Positions 31,725 through 40,227 of a stretch of 64,000 bases of DNA are shown one piece after another. A program made the position numbers and the translations under genes. Within the stretch, counting starts at the first letter, position 1; the number at the start of each line of letters is the position of its first letter. Origin of the DNA: Micromonospora yangpuensis. Its GTDB lineage: Bacteria > Actinomycetota > Actinomycetes > Mycobacteriales > Micromonosporaceae. Where the stretch lies: assembly GCF_900091615.1 (NCBI RefSeq), contig NZ_FMIA01000002.1:4402001-4466000 (forward strand), written 5' to 3'. A model generated the notes under the pieces. It did no database searches, was not told the origin of the DNA, and worked only from the letters and a program-made list of their open reading frames with translations.

Positions 31725-33593
31725 ATGCAGCTTCGCACCGACCTCCGCAACGTCGCCATCATCGCTCACGTCGACCACGGCAAGACCACCCTGGTCGACG
31801 CCATGTTGCGGCAGGCCGGCGCCTACGGCGCCCGCGGCGAGACGACCGAGCGGGTGATGGACTCGATGGACCTGGAACGGGAGAAGGGCATCACCATCCT
31901 GGCCAAGAACACCGGCGTGCGGTACCTGCCGGCGGACGGCTCGGAGCCGGTCACCATCAACATCATCGACACTCCCGGGCACGCCGACTTCGGTGGCGAG
32001 GTGGAGCGGGGCCTGACCATGGTCGACGGGGTGGTGCTGCTGGTCGACGCCAGCGAGGGACCGCTGCCGCAGACCCGGTTCGTGCTGCGCAAGGCACTGC
32101 GGGCCCGGCTGCCGATCATCCTGGTGATCAACAAGGTGGACCGTCCCGACGCCCGGATCAAGGAGGTCGTGGACGACACCTACGAGCTCTTCCTCGACCT
32201 GGACGCCGACGAGACCCAGATCGACTTCCCGATCGTCTACGCCTGCGCCCGCGACGGCATCGCCTCGCTGACCCAGCCGGCCGACGGGGCCGTACCGGAC
32301 GACAGCAACTCCCTGGAGCCGTTCTTCCGGACCCTGCTCGACACCATCCCGCCCCCCGCCTACGACCAGGACGCCCCGCTGCAGGCGCACGTCACCAACC
32401 TCGACGCCTCCCCCTTCCTGGGTCGGCTCGCGCTGTGCCGGGTCCGGCAGGGCACCATCGCCAAGGGCCAGTCCGTCGCCTGGTGCCGCACCGACGGCAG
32501 CACCCAGCGGGTCCGCATCTCCGAACTGCTGATGACCGAGGGGCTGGAGCGCAAGCCCGCCGAGTCCGCCGGCCCCGGTGACATCATCGCCGTCGCCGGC
32601 ATCCCGGAGATCATGATCGGCGAGACCCTCGCCGACGCCGAGGACCCCCGGCCGCTGCCCCTGATCACCGTCGACGAGCCGGCCATCTCGATGACCATCG
32701 GCACCAACACCTCGCCCCTGGTGGGCCGGGTCAAGGGCGCCAAGGTCACCGCCCGGATGGTCAAGGACCGGCTCGACAAGGAGCTGATCGGCAACGTCTC
32801 GCTGCGGGTTCTGCCCACCGAGCGCCCCGACGCGTGGGAGGTGCAGGGCCGGGGCGAGCTGGCCCTGGCGATCCTGGTCGAGCAGATGCGCCGGGAGTCC
32901 TACGAGCTGACCGTCGGCAAGCCGCAGGTGGTCACCCGGGAGATCGACGGCAAGGTCTGCGAGCCGGTCGAGCGGCTCACCATCGACTCCCCCGAGGAGT
33001 ACCTCGGCGCGATCACCCAGCTGCTGGCCACCCGCAAGGGCCGGATGGAGCAGCTGGTCAACCATGGCACCGGCTGGATCCGGATGGAGTGGCTGGTCCC
33101 GGCGCGTGGCCTGATCGGTTTCCGCACCGAGTTCCTCACCGACACCCGGGGCACCGGCATCCTGCACCACGTCTTCGAGTCCTACGAGCCCTGGTTCGGT
33201 GAGCTGCGCACCCGGCAGAACGGCTCCCTGGTGGCCGACCGGGCCGGCGCGGTGACCTCGTTCGCGATGATCAACCTGCAGGAGCGCGGCCAGCTCTTCG
33301 TCGAGCCCACCACCGAGGTCTACGAGGGCATGATCGTCGGAGAGAACTCCCGTTCCGACGACATGGACGTCAACATCACCAAGGAGAAGAAGCTCACCAA
33401 CATGCGGGCCTCGACCTCCGACGAGACCGAGAAGCTGATCCCGCCACGCAAACTCTCCCTGGAGCAGGCCCTGGAGTTCTGCCGGGAGGACGAGTGCGTC
33501 GAGGTGACCCCGGCCGCGGTGCGGATCCGCAAGGTCGTGCTCGACCAGACCACGCGGGGGCGGGCCGCCGCCCGCCGCAAGCACGCCGGCTGA
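31725..33593 (+). CDS. typA: Translational GTPase TypA/BipA
   Basis: A 622-residue ribosome-binding GTPase of the EF-G family. G1 [11 protein letters not shown] begins near residue 13, G3 is [10 protein letters not shown], and G4 is NKVD. Domain II, EF-G-like domains III and V, and the TypA-specific C-terminal domain with [12 protein letters not shown] and GQLFVEP follow. It acts in ribosome assembly and stress adaptation. GGAGG lies eight bases before the ATG at 31725. A strong hairpin follows the stop. Confidence 0.95.
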   Translation: MQLRTDLRNVAIIAHVDHGKTTLVDAMLRQAGAYGARGETTERVMDSMDLEREKGITILAKNTGVRYLPADGSEPVTINIIDTPGHADFGGEVERGLTMVDGVVLLVDASEGPLPQTRFVLRKALRARLPIILVINKVDRPDARIKEVVDDTYELFLDLDADETQIDFPIVYACARDGIASLTQPADGAVPDDSNSLEPFFRTLLDTIPPPAYDQDAPLQAHVTNLDASPFLGRLALCRVRQGTIAKGQSVAWCRTDGSTQRVRISELLMTEGLERKPAESAGPGDIIAVAGIPEIMIGETLADAEDPRPLPLITVDEPAISMTIGTNTSPLVGRVKGAKVTARMVKDRLDKELIGNVSLRVLPTERPDAWEVQGRGELALAILVEQMRRESYELTVGKPQVVTREIDGKVCEPVERLTIDSPEEYLGAITQLLATRKGRMEQLVNHGTGWIRMEWLVPARGLIGFRTEFLTDTRGTGILHHVFESYEPWFGELRTRQNGSLVADRAGAVTSFAMINLQERGQLFVEPTTEVYEGMIVGENSRSDDMDVNITKEKKLTNMRASTSDETEKLIPPRKLSLEQALEFCREDECVEVTPAAVRIRKVVLDQTTRGRAAARRKHAG

Positions 33594-33607
33594 GGTACCC
33601 GTCGAAC

Positions 33608-33638
33608 GGGCCCCGCCACCACACCGGGGGTGGGGCCC
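33608..33638. terminator. Hairpin after typA
   Basis: GGGCCCC at 33608 pairs with GGGGCCC ending near 33638, with further internal pairing of CACC and GGTG-like bases. It lies 15 bp after the typA stop and just before the next gene. Confidence 0.6.
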
Positions 33639-33660
33639 GGCCAGGTCAGGAGTGGGCGTG

Positions 33661-34506
33661 GTGAACTTCGCCGAGGTCGACCGGGAACTCGACGGACTCG
33701 GCGGGAGCGTGTCGGCGTACCTGGGTCGACTCGACGCCCCACCCACCTGGACGCGGCGGGCCGACGCCACCCACTACGCGGCGAGCACGATGAAGGTCGC
33801 CGTGCTCGCCGCGCTGCACCGGGCCGCCGAGTCCGGCCGGCTCGACCTGGACGCCCCCGTCGAGGTGGTCAACGACTTCGCCTCCGCCCGTCCGGACGCG
33901 CCCCGGTTCTCCTGCGCCCCGCACTTCGACAACGACCAGGCCGTCTGGGCCCGCCTCGGCACCGGGGCGACGCTGCGCTGGCTCGCCGAACGCATGATCG
34001 TCCGCTCCAGCAACCTGGCCACCAACATCCTGCTCGACCACGTCGGGCTGCCGGCGGTCGCCCGGGTCTGGGCGGCAGCCGGTGCCCGGCACAGCGTCAC
34101 CGGCCGGGGCATCGAGGACTTCGCCGCCCGGGACGCCGGCATCGCCAACCTGGTCACCGTCGCCGATCTCGCCGCCCTGCTCGCGGCGATCGCCACCGGT
34201 GCCACCCGCCGGGGACCGCTGGCCTCCCCCGCCCACTGTGCGGCCATGCGCGACGTGCTCCTGGCCCAGCAGCACCGCGACGACCTCGCCGCCGGGCTAC
34301 CCGAAGGTACCCCGATCGCACACAAGAGCGGCTGGGTACGCGGCGTCCGGCACGGCGCCGGGGTGGTCTACCCCGACGACGCCCCGCCGTACGTGCTGGT
34401 CGTCTGCACCACCACCGAGGGCCGCGACGTGGACGCCTGCCGGCTGCTCGCGGACCTCTCGGCCCGGTCGTGGCAGGCCCGGCAGCAACTGACCCCCGCC
34501 CACTGA
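33661..34506 (+). CDS. Class A beta-lactamase-fold serine hydrolase
   Basis: About 281 residues from the GTG at 33661, chosen because AGGAG ends eight bases upstream; GTG codons at 33652 and 33658 are also in frame. The serine beta-lactamase triad of motifs is present: STMK (SxxK), SSN (SxN) and HKSG in place of KTG. No signal peptide is seen, so it is unlikely to be a secreted beta-lactamase. Similar cytoplasmic proteins in actinomycetes are annotated as serine hydrolases. It could be an esterase or peptidase; drug resistance is not implied. Confidence 0.8.
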   Translation: MNFAEVDRELDGLGGSVSAYLGRLDAPPTWTRRADATHYAASTMKVAVLAALHRAAESGRLDLDAPVEVVNDFASARPDAPRFSCAPHFDNDQAVWARLGTGATLRWLAERMIVRSSNLATNILLDHVGLPAVARVWAAAGARHSVTGRGIEDFAARDAGIANLVTVADLAALLAAIATGATRRGPLASPAHCAAMRDVLLAQQHRDDLAAGLPEGTPIAHKSGWVRGVRHGAGVVYPDDAPPYVLVVCTTTEGRDVDACRLLADLSARSWQARQQLTPAH

Positions 34507-34523
34507 CCCCAGACGGCGACCGG

Positions 34524-35522
34524 TCAGTACGGGCTCTTGGCCAGCGCGCGGCGACGGTCCACGGAGGACTTGACCAGGCTGGCCACGGTGGCCACGGCGA
34601 GGGTGCTCAGGATCACCACCAGGGACAGCCAGATCGGCATGTGTGGGGCCCAGCCGACGTGCTCGCCACCGTTGATGAACGGCACCCGGTTGTCGGCCAG
34701 CGCCTCCAGCACCAGTTTGACGCCGATGAACCCGAGCACCACGGCCAGCCCGTAGGTCAGGTAGACCAGCCGGTCGAGCAGACCGCCGAGGAGAAAATAG
34801 AGCTGCCGCAGCCCCATCAACGCGAAGACGTTGGCGGTGAAGACCAGATACGGCTCCTGGGTGATACCGAAGATCGCCGGGATCGAGTCGAGAGCGAAGA
34901 TCAGGTCGGTGGTGCCGATGGCGATCATCACGATCAGCATCGGGGTGAACAACCGGCGGCCGTGCTCCCGCTTGGTAAGCCTGGCGTCGTGGTAGTCGCC
35001 GGAGATGGGCAGCACCCGACGGCTCCAACGGATCAGGACGTTCTCCTTGAACTCGTCCTCCTCCTGCTCGCCCTGCCGGGCCAGGTTGACCGCGGTGTAG
35101 ATCAGGAACGCTCCGAACAGGTAGAAGACCCAGGAGAACTGGGTGATCAGGGCCGCACCGGCGGCGATGAAGCCACCGCGCATCACCAGCGCCAGCACGA
35201 TGCCGATCAGCAGCACCTTCTGCTGGTACTGCCGGGGCACCGCGAACCGGGCCATGATGATCACGAAGACGAAGAGGTTGTCGACCGAGAGGCTGTACTC
35301 GGTGAGCCAGCCGGTGAAGAACTCGCCGGCCGGGCGCGCTCCGGCGACGAACCAGAGCCCCGCGCCGAAGATCAGGGCCAGTCCGACGTAGAGGCTGACC
35401 CAGATGCTCGACTCGCGAATGCTCGGCTCGTGCGGGCGACGACCGATGATCAGCAGGTCGACCGCCAGGACGACGGCCAGCACGAGCAGCGTCGCCGCCC
35501 ACACCCATACGGAAACGGTCAC
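34524..35522 (-). CDS. TerC family membrane protein (Mn2+-linked)
   Basis: About 332 residues with eight or more membrane helices. TerC motifs with acidic residues in helices are present: LSVDNLFVFVIIM and TDLIFALDSIPAIFGIT. TerC proteins belong to the LysE/CDF-like superfamily, and several export manganese or metallate membrane-exported proteins with it. GGAGG lies directly against an ATG at 35528 but six bases before the GTG at 35522, so the GTG is the likelier start. A yybP-ykoY riboswitch precedes it, indicating Mn2+-induced expression. Confidence 0.88.
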   Translation of the reverse strand: MTVSVWVWAATLLVLAVVLAVDLLIIGRRPHEPSIRESSIWVSLYVGLALIFGAGLWFVAGARPAGEFFTGWLTEYSLSVDNLFVFVIIMARFAVPRQYQQKVLLIGIVLALVMRGGFIAAGAALITQFSWVFYLFGAFLIYTAVNLARQGEQEEDEFKENVLIRWSRRVLPISGDYHDARLTKREHGRRLFTPMLIVMIAIGTTDLIFALDSIPAIFGITQEPYLVFTANVFALMGLRQLYFLLGGLLDRLVYLTYGLAVVLGFIGVKLVLEALADNRVPFINGGEHVGWAPHMPIWLSLVVILSTLAVATVASLVKSSVDRRRALAKSPY

Positions 35523-35605
35523 GTTCATCCTCCGGCAGACCCGCAACGTCGGGCACACCGTACTGCCCCGGCGGGGCTGGCATACCGGCGACGCTGACTC
35601 TGGTG

Positions 35606-35728
35606 GGTGGCGGAGGTCTCTTCCGTCACCGACGCGGGTGCGAGCCGGTGACCGACGACGCCGGGTCGGCCACCGGGACCGGCGACCGGCCGTGCTGACG
35701 ACCTCGTCGTAGGGGAATACTCCCCTCC
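35606..35728 (-). ncRNA. yybP-ykoY manganese riboswitch
   Basis: Read on the minus strand, the leader of the TerC gene contains GGGGAGTATTCCCC, then GAGGTCGTCAGCACGG, then GACCCGGCGTCGTCGG, and closes with GGAAGAGACCTCCGCC. These are the conserved blocks of the yybP-ykoY class in the right order. The class senses Mn2+ and usually controls terC, mntP or P-type ATPase genes. The distance to the TerC start is about 85 nt, leaving room for the expression platform. Confidence 0.85.
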
Positions 35729-35797
35729 TCGCGGGCCATTGTTCACCATCGTTGGCTTCCGTCGCATCCCGGTGGCGTCGAATGCCGAACAGATCAC

Positions 35798-35840
35798 GTG
35801 GTGCCGGTGCCGTACGGCACCACGCCTAGAGCATCCTAGG
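35798..35840. terminator. Hairpins downstream of nadR
   Basis: GTGGTGCC (35798-35805) pairs with GGCACCAC (35816-35823) around a ten-base loop, and CCTAG (35825-35829) with CTAGG (35836-35840). They lie about 100 bp beyond the nadR stop and upstream of the riboswitch, so they may end nadR transcription. The rest of 35729-35940 shows no gene. Confidence 0.4.
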
Positions 35841-35940
35841 AGACTGGGCCGAGGCGACTGCCGGGGTGGCCCGGCGGCTGTCGTCGTCAGGGTGGACCGG
35901 GCCGCTGCGGATCGTCAGGCCGGGGCGGTGACTGCGGTCG

Positions 35941-37107
35941 TCAGGCCGGTGGGAGCAACGGATCGGCCAGCGACCAACCGGCGGCCAGCACCGCGTCGCA
36001 GGCCGCCACGGCCCGCGCCAACCGTTGCCGGTGGCTGCCGGTCAGCTCCACCACCGGTACGCCACTGGTCGCCAGCTCGGCCCGGAACCGCCCGGTCATC
36101 CAGACGCGCAGGTGTTCCCCGTCGCGCAGCCCGTCGTCGGTGAAGGGCACCTGCCGGTGATCGGTCAGCAGGTACAGCGCCGGACGCCGGGCCGCCGCCC
36201 GCACCTCTGCCGATGTCGAGCCGAGGTACCGCTCCTCCCACAGGGCGGTCGCCCGGGTGTCGGTGTCGCAGATCAACAGCGGGCCGGACGAGCGGGCGGC
36301 GGCGTCCTCGGCAGCCTGCTGTTCCCGGACCACCTCGGCGAAGTCGTCCCGGTCCCACGTCACGTCGGCGACCGTCGCCTCCGGTCGGTCCCGGCGCAGC
36401 CGGTCGAGCTTGCGGGCGGTCAACTCCCGGCCGTACTCGGGCACCCAGCCGGTGCCGTAGTGCTCGGCGAGGGCCCTGGCCATGGTGGTGGTGCCGGTCG
36501 ACTCCGCGCCGAGAACCACCACCCGCCGCACGAACCACGCCCGCACCGGCGGACTCAGCCAACGCCAGTGCCCGACCGGGTCGGCCCGCACCGACGTACC
36601 GGAGACCGGCACGGCCCGGCGGTCCACGTCCACGCAGACCGGCACCGCGTCGAACCGGCGCGCCAGCTCCTCGCCGTACGGCTCGGAGGAGAAGACCGCG
36701 TCGACCGGGTCCGGCCCGACCGCCTCGCGGAACACCGCGCAGTGCGCGTCCCAGGCGACCGGATCGGTGTAGTCGACCGGATGGTCGTCGTACCGGCCGA
36801 CCACCCGGACCCGCCCGGTGCTGGCGTGCACCTCGCGCAGCCACGCCACCCGCAGGTCCAGCGGGATCGACTCGCGCCGGGACGGGGCCACCACCACGGT
36901 CACCCGGGCACACCGGGCCGCCGCCGCCTCGATCAACGCGTGGTGCCCGGCGTGCGGCGGATAGAACTTGCCCACCACCATCGCGTGCCGGAACTCCAGG
37001 TCGGCCACCGCAGGCTGCCGGGCGATCGGCCCGCCGTCGGTACGCACGCCGTCGGTGCTCACGCCGTCGGTGCTCACGCCGTCGGTACGCACGCCGTCGG
37101 TGCTCAC
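35941..37107 (-). CDS. nadR: NadR-type NMN adenylyltransferase / ribosylnicotinamide kinase
   Basis: A 388-residue bifunctional enzyme of NAD salvage. After an N-terminal repeat of five V(S/R)TDG units, the nucleotidyltransferase domain begins with VVGKFYPPHAGHHALIEAA (the HxGH motif), and SGTSVRADP is the ISSTxxR-like site. The C-terminal kinase domain has P-loop GAESTGTTTMARAL and DTDTRATALW. No N-terminal repressor HTH is present, unlike enterobacterial NadR. Its GTG start shares GTGA with the pnuC stop, so translation is coupled to the transporter. Confidence 0.88.
   Translation of the reverse strand: MSTDGVRTDGVSTDGVSTDGVRTDGGPIARQPAVADLEFRHAMVVGKFYPPHAGHHALIEAAAARCARVTVVVAPSRRESIPLDLRVAWLREVHASTGRVRVVGRYDDHPVDYTDPVAWDAHCAVFREAVGPDPVDAVFSSEPYGEELARRFDAVPVCVDVDRRAVPVSGTSVRADPVGHWRWLSPPVRAWFVRRVVVLGAESTGTTTMARALAEHYGTGWVPEYGRELTARKLDRLRRDRPEATVADVTWDRDDFAEVVREQQAAEDAAARSSGPLLICDTDTRATALWEERYLGSTSAEVRAAARRPALYLLTDHRQVPFTDDGLRDGEHLRVWMTGRFRAELATSGVPVVELTGSHRQRLARAVAACDAVLAAGWSLADPLLPPA
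37033..37107 (-). repeat. Five 15-bp tandem repeats at the 5' end of nadR
   Basis: Five units of GTG(AGC/CGT)ACCGACGGC encode V(S/R)TDG. Every unit starts with an in-frame GTG, so any of the five could serve as a start codon, and copy number changes would not break the frame. Confidence 0.85.
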
Positions 37108-37757
37108 GCCGCCGCCGGAGCGGGGCCGGGCTGCACCGGGGTGGCCGGTGCCGCGGCCCGCAGGTCGGCCCGCCAGGCCCGCAGGCCCAGCACACAGAGG
37201 GCCAGGAAGATCAGGTAGAGCCCGGCGGTGAGCCAGAGCCCCTTGTACGCGTACAACGGGATGTAGATCAGGTCCGCAGCGATCCACACCCACCAACTCT
37301 CCACCAGCTTGCGGGTCTGTCCGTAGGTGGCCAGCAGGGACAGGGCGGTGGTCAGCGCGTCGGCCAGCGGCACGGTCGAGTCGGTGGCCCGTTCCAGCAG
37401 GGTCCAGAGCCCGCCGGTGAGCAGCGCGCCGGCCACCGCCAGCAGCAGCCACTCCCGCCGGCCGGTACGGCTGACCGTGAGCCGGCTGCGCTGCTCGCCG
37501 CCGAACAGCCAGTGCCACCAGCCGTACAGCCCCAGCCCGACGTAGACGATCTGCAGGCCGGCGTCGGCGTACAGACCGGCGGTCCAGAAGAGCACCATCA
37601 GCAGCAGCACGTTGGCGATGCCGACCGGCCAGTTCGCGATCCGTTGCCGGGCCACCAGCCAGACGTTGAGCACGCCGGTGACGAACCCGAGCACCTCGGC
37701 CCGGGTGGTGCCGACCCCGGCCACCTCGAACACCGGGACCGTCAGCCAGTCGATCAT
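37104..37757 (-). CDS. pnuC: Nicotinamide riboside transporter PnuC
   Basis: A 217-residue membrane protein with about seven helices. PnuC features include NVWLVARQRIANWPVGIANV, LYADAGLQIVYVGLGLYGWW with the WxxW-type motif, and WWVWIAADLIYIPLYAYKGL. It imports nicotinamide riboside, which NadR traps by phosphorylation; the two genes overlap by four bases. The ATG at 37757 has GGGGAG six bases upstream. No NAD-linked operator was recognised in the 156 bp before it. Confidence 0.9.
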   Translation of the reverse strand: MIDWLTVPVFEVAGVGTTRAEVLGFVTGVLNVWLVARQRIANWPVGIANVLLLMVLFWTAGLYADAGLQIVYVGLGLYGWWHWLFGGEQRSRLTVSRTGRREWLLLAVAGALLTGGLWTLLERATDSTVPLADALTTALSLLATYGQTRKLVESWWVWIAADLIYIPLYAYKGLWLTAGLYLIFLALCVLGLRAWRADLRAAAPATPVQPGPAPAAA

Positions 37758-37913
37758 CAAACTCTCCCCATTCGCGCGAGCCCACCCTAGACGAGCTGCC
37801 CCTGGGGCGGCGATAGCCGTTTCGGCCCGTCGAGCACCGCCGCCTCGGCCCCTCCTGCGGGTGGGCGGACCCCGGCGGGCACGGTGGTCGGGTCCACGTG
37901 GGAGGCTTTCGAC

Positions 37914-38207
37914 ATGGTGCTTGAGGTCGCGCTCATCGACGTACTGCCCGGACACGAGGACGACTTCGCCGCCGCGTACGCCGAAGGTCATCCGGTTCTC
38001 GCCGGGGCCCCGGGCTGCCGGTCGGTGCGGATGACCCGGGGGATCGAGTCCCCCACCCGGTTCGTGCTGCTGGTGGAGTGGGACTCGGTCGAGGCGCACG
38101 AGGAGAACTTCCGCGCCACCGAGCGGTTCCAGCGGTGGCGCTCGCTGATCGGCCCGCACTTCGCCGGCCCGCCGGTGGTCGAGCACTTCGTCGACGTACC
38201 CGCCTGA
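37914..38207 (+). CDS. Antibiotic biosynthesis monooxygenase (ABM) domain protein
   Basis: A 97-residue dimeric ferredoxin-like fold protein. It has the pattern of ABM proteins: VALIDVLPGHEDDF, GCRSVRMTRGIE, and FVLLVEWDSVEAHEE with the conserved W and H. GGGAGG lies eight bases upstream of the ATG at 37914. Family members are heme-degrading, quinol monooxygenases or lack activity; the substrate is unknown. It diverges from pnuC. Confidence 0.8.
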   Translation: MVLEVALIDVLPGHEDDFAAAYAEGHPVLAGAPGCRSVRMTRGIESPTRFVLLVEWDSVEAHEENFRATERFQRWRSLIGPHFAGPPVVEHFVDVPA

Positions 38208-38343
38208 AACTTCGACGGACCGGCCGGAACTGTCGTACCCCGGGGTACCGTCCGCCGGCGGTCGCCAGTCCCGGCGGGCTACGGGGGCGTCGGGCCCGGC
38301 GACCGCGCCCGGATGACATCGGCCGGCGTCGTGCCGACGCAGG

Positions 38344-38378
38344 CAATCGACTGGACTCGCCACGGCGAGAGGCGATTG
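38344..38378. promoter_or_regulatory. Nested inverted repeat upstream of the SDR gene
   Basis: CAATCG (38344-38349) and CGATTG (38373-38378) flank an inner CTCGCC-AC-GGCGAG hairpin. It lies ten bases before the SDR start, so it may be an operator or an mRNA structure limiting initiation. Confidence 0.4.
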
Positions 38379-38388
38379 ACTGTCGACC

Positions 38389-39150
38389 ATGACGGAGCGG
38401 GTCGTGCTGGTGACCGGGGTGAGCAGACGGATCGGCATCGGCGCGGCCGTCGCCCGGATGTTCGCCGCCGACGGGTGGCGGTTGCTGCTGACCGGATTGC
38501 CGGCGTACGACGACGCCCAGCCCTACGGCGGGGATCCCGATGGGGTGCCCGCGCTCCTGAGTGAGCTGGGTGACCGGGCCGGGTTCGTCCCCGCCGACCT
38601 GCTCGACGCGGCCGCCCCCGGCGAGTTGGTCACCGAGGCGGTCCGCCGGCACGGCCGCCTCGACGCGGTGGTGGCCGTGCACGCCTACTCCACCCGCACC
38701 GAGCTCGGGTCGCTGGACGCCACGGAGATCGACCGGCACCTGCTGGTCAACGTACGGGCCACGCTACTGCTCGCCGAGGCGTTCGGCGCGGCGTTCAGCG
38801 GCGACTCCGGTGGCCGGTTGGTGCTCTTCTCCAGCGGGCAGCGGCTCGGTCCGATGCCCGCCGAGCTGGCCTACGCCGCCAGCAAGGCCGCGGTGGAGAA
38901 TCTGACCACCCAACTCTCCGTGCTGCTGACGCCCCGCGGGATCACCGTCAACTGCGTGAATCCGGGGCCGACCGACACCGGTTACGCCACGCCGGACGCG
39001 CACGCCGCCGTGGCGGAGCTCTTCCCCGGCAGGCGCTGGGGCACCCCGCAGGACGCGGCCCGACTGGTCCGTTTCCTCTGCTCGCCGGAGGCGAGCTGGA
39101 TCACCGGCCAGGTGATCGACTCGGAGGGCGGTTTCCACCGGTACCGGTGA
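38389..39150 (+). CDS. SDR family oxidoreductase
   Basis: A 253-residue Rossmann-fold dehydrogenase. The nucleotide site TGVSRRIGIG departs slightly from TGxxxGIG. Catalytic residues are SSG (Ser) and YAASK (Tyr and Lys), and NPGPTDTGYA follows. The C-terminus SPEASWITGQVIDSEGGF is typical of classical SDRs of the FabG group. Substrate and pathway are unknown; no neighbour suggests one. It converges with an XRE regulator gene. Confidence 0.88.
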   Translation: MTERVVLVTGVSRRIGIGAAVARMFAADGWRLLLTGLPAYDDAQPYGGDPDGVPALLSELGDRAGFVPADLLDAAAPGELVTEAVRRHGRLDAVVAVHAYSTRTELGSLDATEIDRHLLVNVRATLLLAEAFGAAFSGDSGGRLVLFSSGQRLGPMPAELAYAASKAAVENLTTQLSVLLTPRGITVNCVNPGPTDTGYATPDAHAAVAELFPGRRWGTPQDAARLVRFLCSPEASWITGQVIDSEGGFHRYR

Positions 39151-39162
39151 CGGCCGTCGGGC

Positions 39163-40056
39163 TCACTCCGGGTCGGCCGGACGGTGGCCGTTGGACGGGT
39201 CGACCAGCTGCTCGCGCAGCCACGCCAGCGTCTCCCCCGCGTCCAGCGCGAGCGCGGCCAGCCACTCGGCCGTCCGCTGGTACCGCTCGACGTCGGCCTC
39301 CGTGCCCAGCCGCACGTCGGTGGTCAACGTCTCCAGCATCACGGTGCGCGGGTCGGCGGGGTCGGGAAACGAGTAGCAGGAGAACGGGGCGAGTGGATGC
39401 AGCCCGGCCCGTAGTGCGGCTCCCCGGGGCAGCACCCGTACCGTCACGTTCGGCCGGCCGGCGAGGCCGAGGAGGTGTCGCAGCTGCTCCTGCCACACCT
39501 CCTCGGGCACACCGAGCGGGTCGCAGGCGGCCTCGTCGAGCAGCGCTGTGTAGTCCGGCGGGTGGGGTCGGCCCAGCACCTCCTGGCGAGCGAGCCGGGC
39601 CCGCACGTCGGCCTCCACGTCGATGTCCGGGCTGACCAGCCGGCCCGCCTCGACCCGGAGGCGGGCGTACGCGGCGCTCTGCAGCAGACCGGGCAGCACC
39701 GCCGGCTGGTACTCCACGATGGCCGCCGCGCCGGCCTCCAGCTCGGCGTAGGTGCGCTGGCGCTCACTCATCTCGCTCAGCGACTTCCACCAGCCGCGGC
39801 CGGTCGCCGCGTCCCGGGCGATGACGATGAGCGCCTCCCGTTGGGCCGTCGGCACCTGGTAGACGTCGAGCAGGTCCAGCACGTCGGCGAGGTCCGGCCG
39901 GCTCTGCCCCAACTCGATGCGGGACAGCTTCGACGTCGACGCCCACCCCAGTCGGTCGCAGACCTGTTCCAGGGTGAGCGTCGCGTGTCGGCGCAGTTGA
40001 CGCAGCTCGGCGCCCAGGCGCGCACGGCGGATGACAGGACTCGTTGGCAACGGCAT
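39163..40056 (-). CDS. XRE-family HTH regulator with DUF5753 domain
   Basis: A 297-residue protein. The HTH at about residues 15-70 reads TLEQVCDRLGWASTSKLSRIE. The rest is a DUF5753 domain with VLPGLLQSAAYARLRVEAG and a C-terminal helical tail. GGGGAGG lies just before the ATG at 40056. It resembles the regulator at 7433 in architecture but has no DUF397 gene after it, so its usual partner is missing or elsewhere. Confidence 0.85.
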   Translation of the reverse strand: MPLPTSPVIRRARLGAELRQLRRHATLTLEQVCDRLGWASTSKLSRIELGQSRPDLADVLDLLDVYQVPTAQREALIVIARDAATGRGWWKSLSEMSERQRTYAELEAGAAAIVEYQPAVLPGLLQSAAYARLRVEAGRLVSPDIDVEADVRARLARQEVLGRPHPPDYTALLDEAACDPLGVPEEVWQEQLRHLLGLAGRPNVTVRVLPRGAALRAGLHPLAPFSCYSFPDPADPRTVMLETLTTDVRLGTEADVERYQRTAEWLAALALDAGETLAWLREQLVDPSNGHRPADPE

Positions 40057-40227
40057 GCGGCCTCCCCAGGTGGCAGACTACGCAGGTCCGTCACTCAGGG
40101 CAATACTTCCCTTGCTGTTAGCTACCGCCCTTAATGGGACGGTTACGTCGTTTCACCGGGAGCCCTCGGCCGCTCCCACGATCCGCCCCGACCCACCGGC
40201 GCTGCCGTCCGGGGGAACGCCCCGGCA

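Noticed and set aside
33661..34506. Calling this an antibiotic-resistance beta-lactamase
   Set aside because: The SxxK, SxN and KSG motifs are there, but there is no signal peptide and the omega-loop Glu motif is not evident. Many such actinobacterial proteins are not beta-lactamases.
37758..37913. Possible riboswitch ahead of pnuC
   Set aside because: No conserved blocks of the TPP, NAD+-I or other riboswitches linked to vitamin transport were recognisable.
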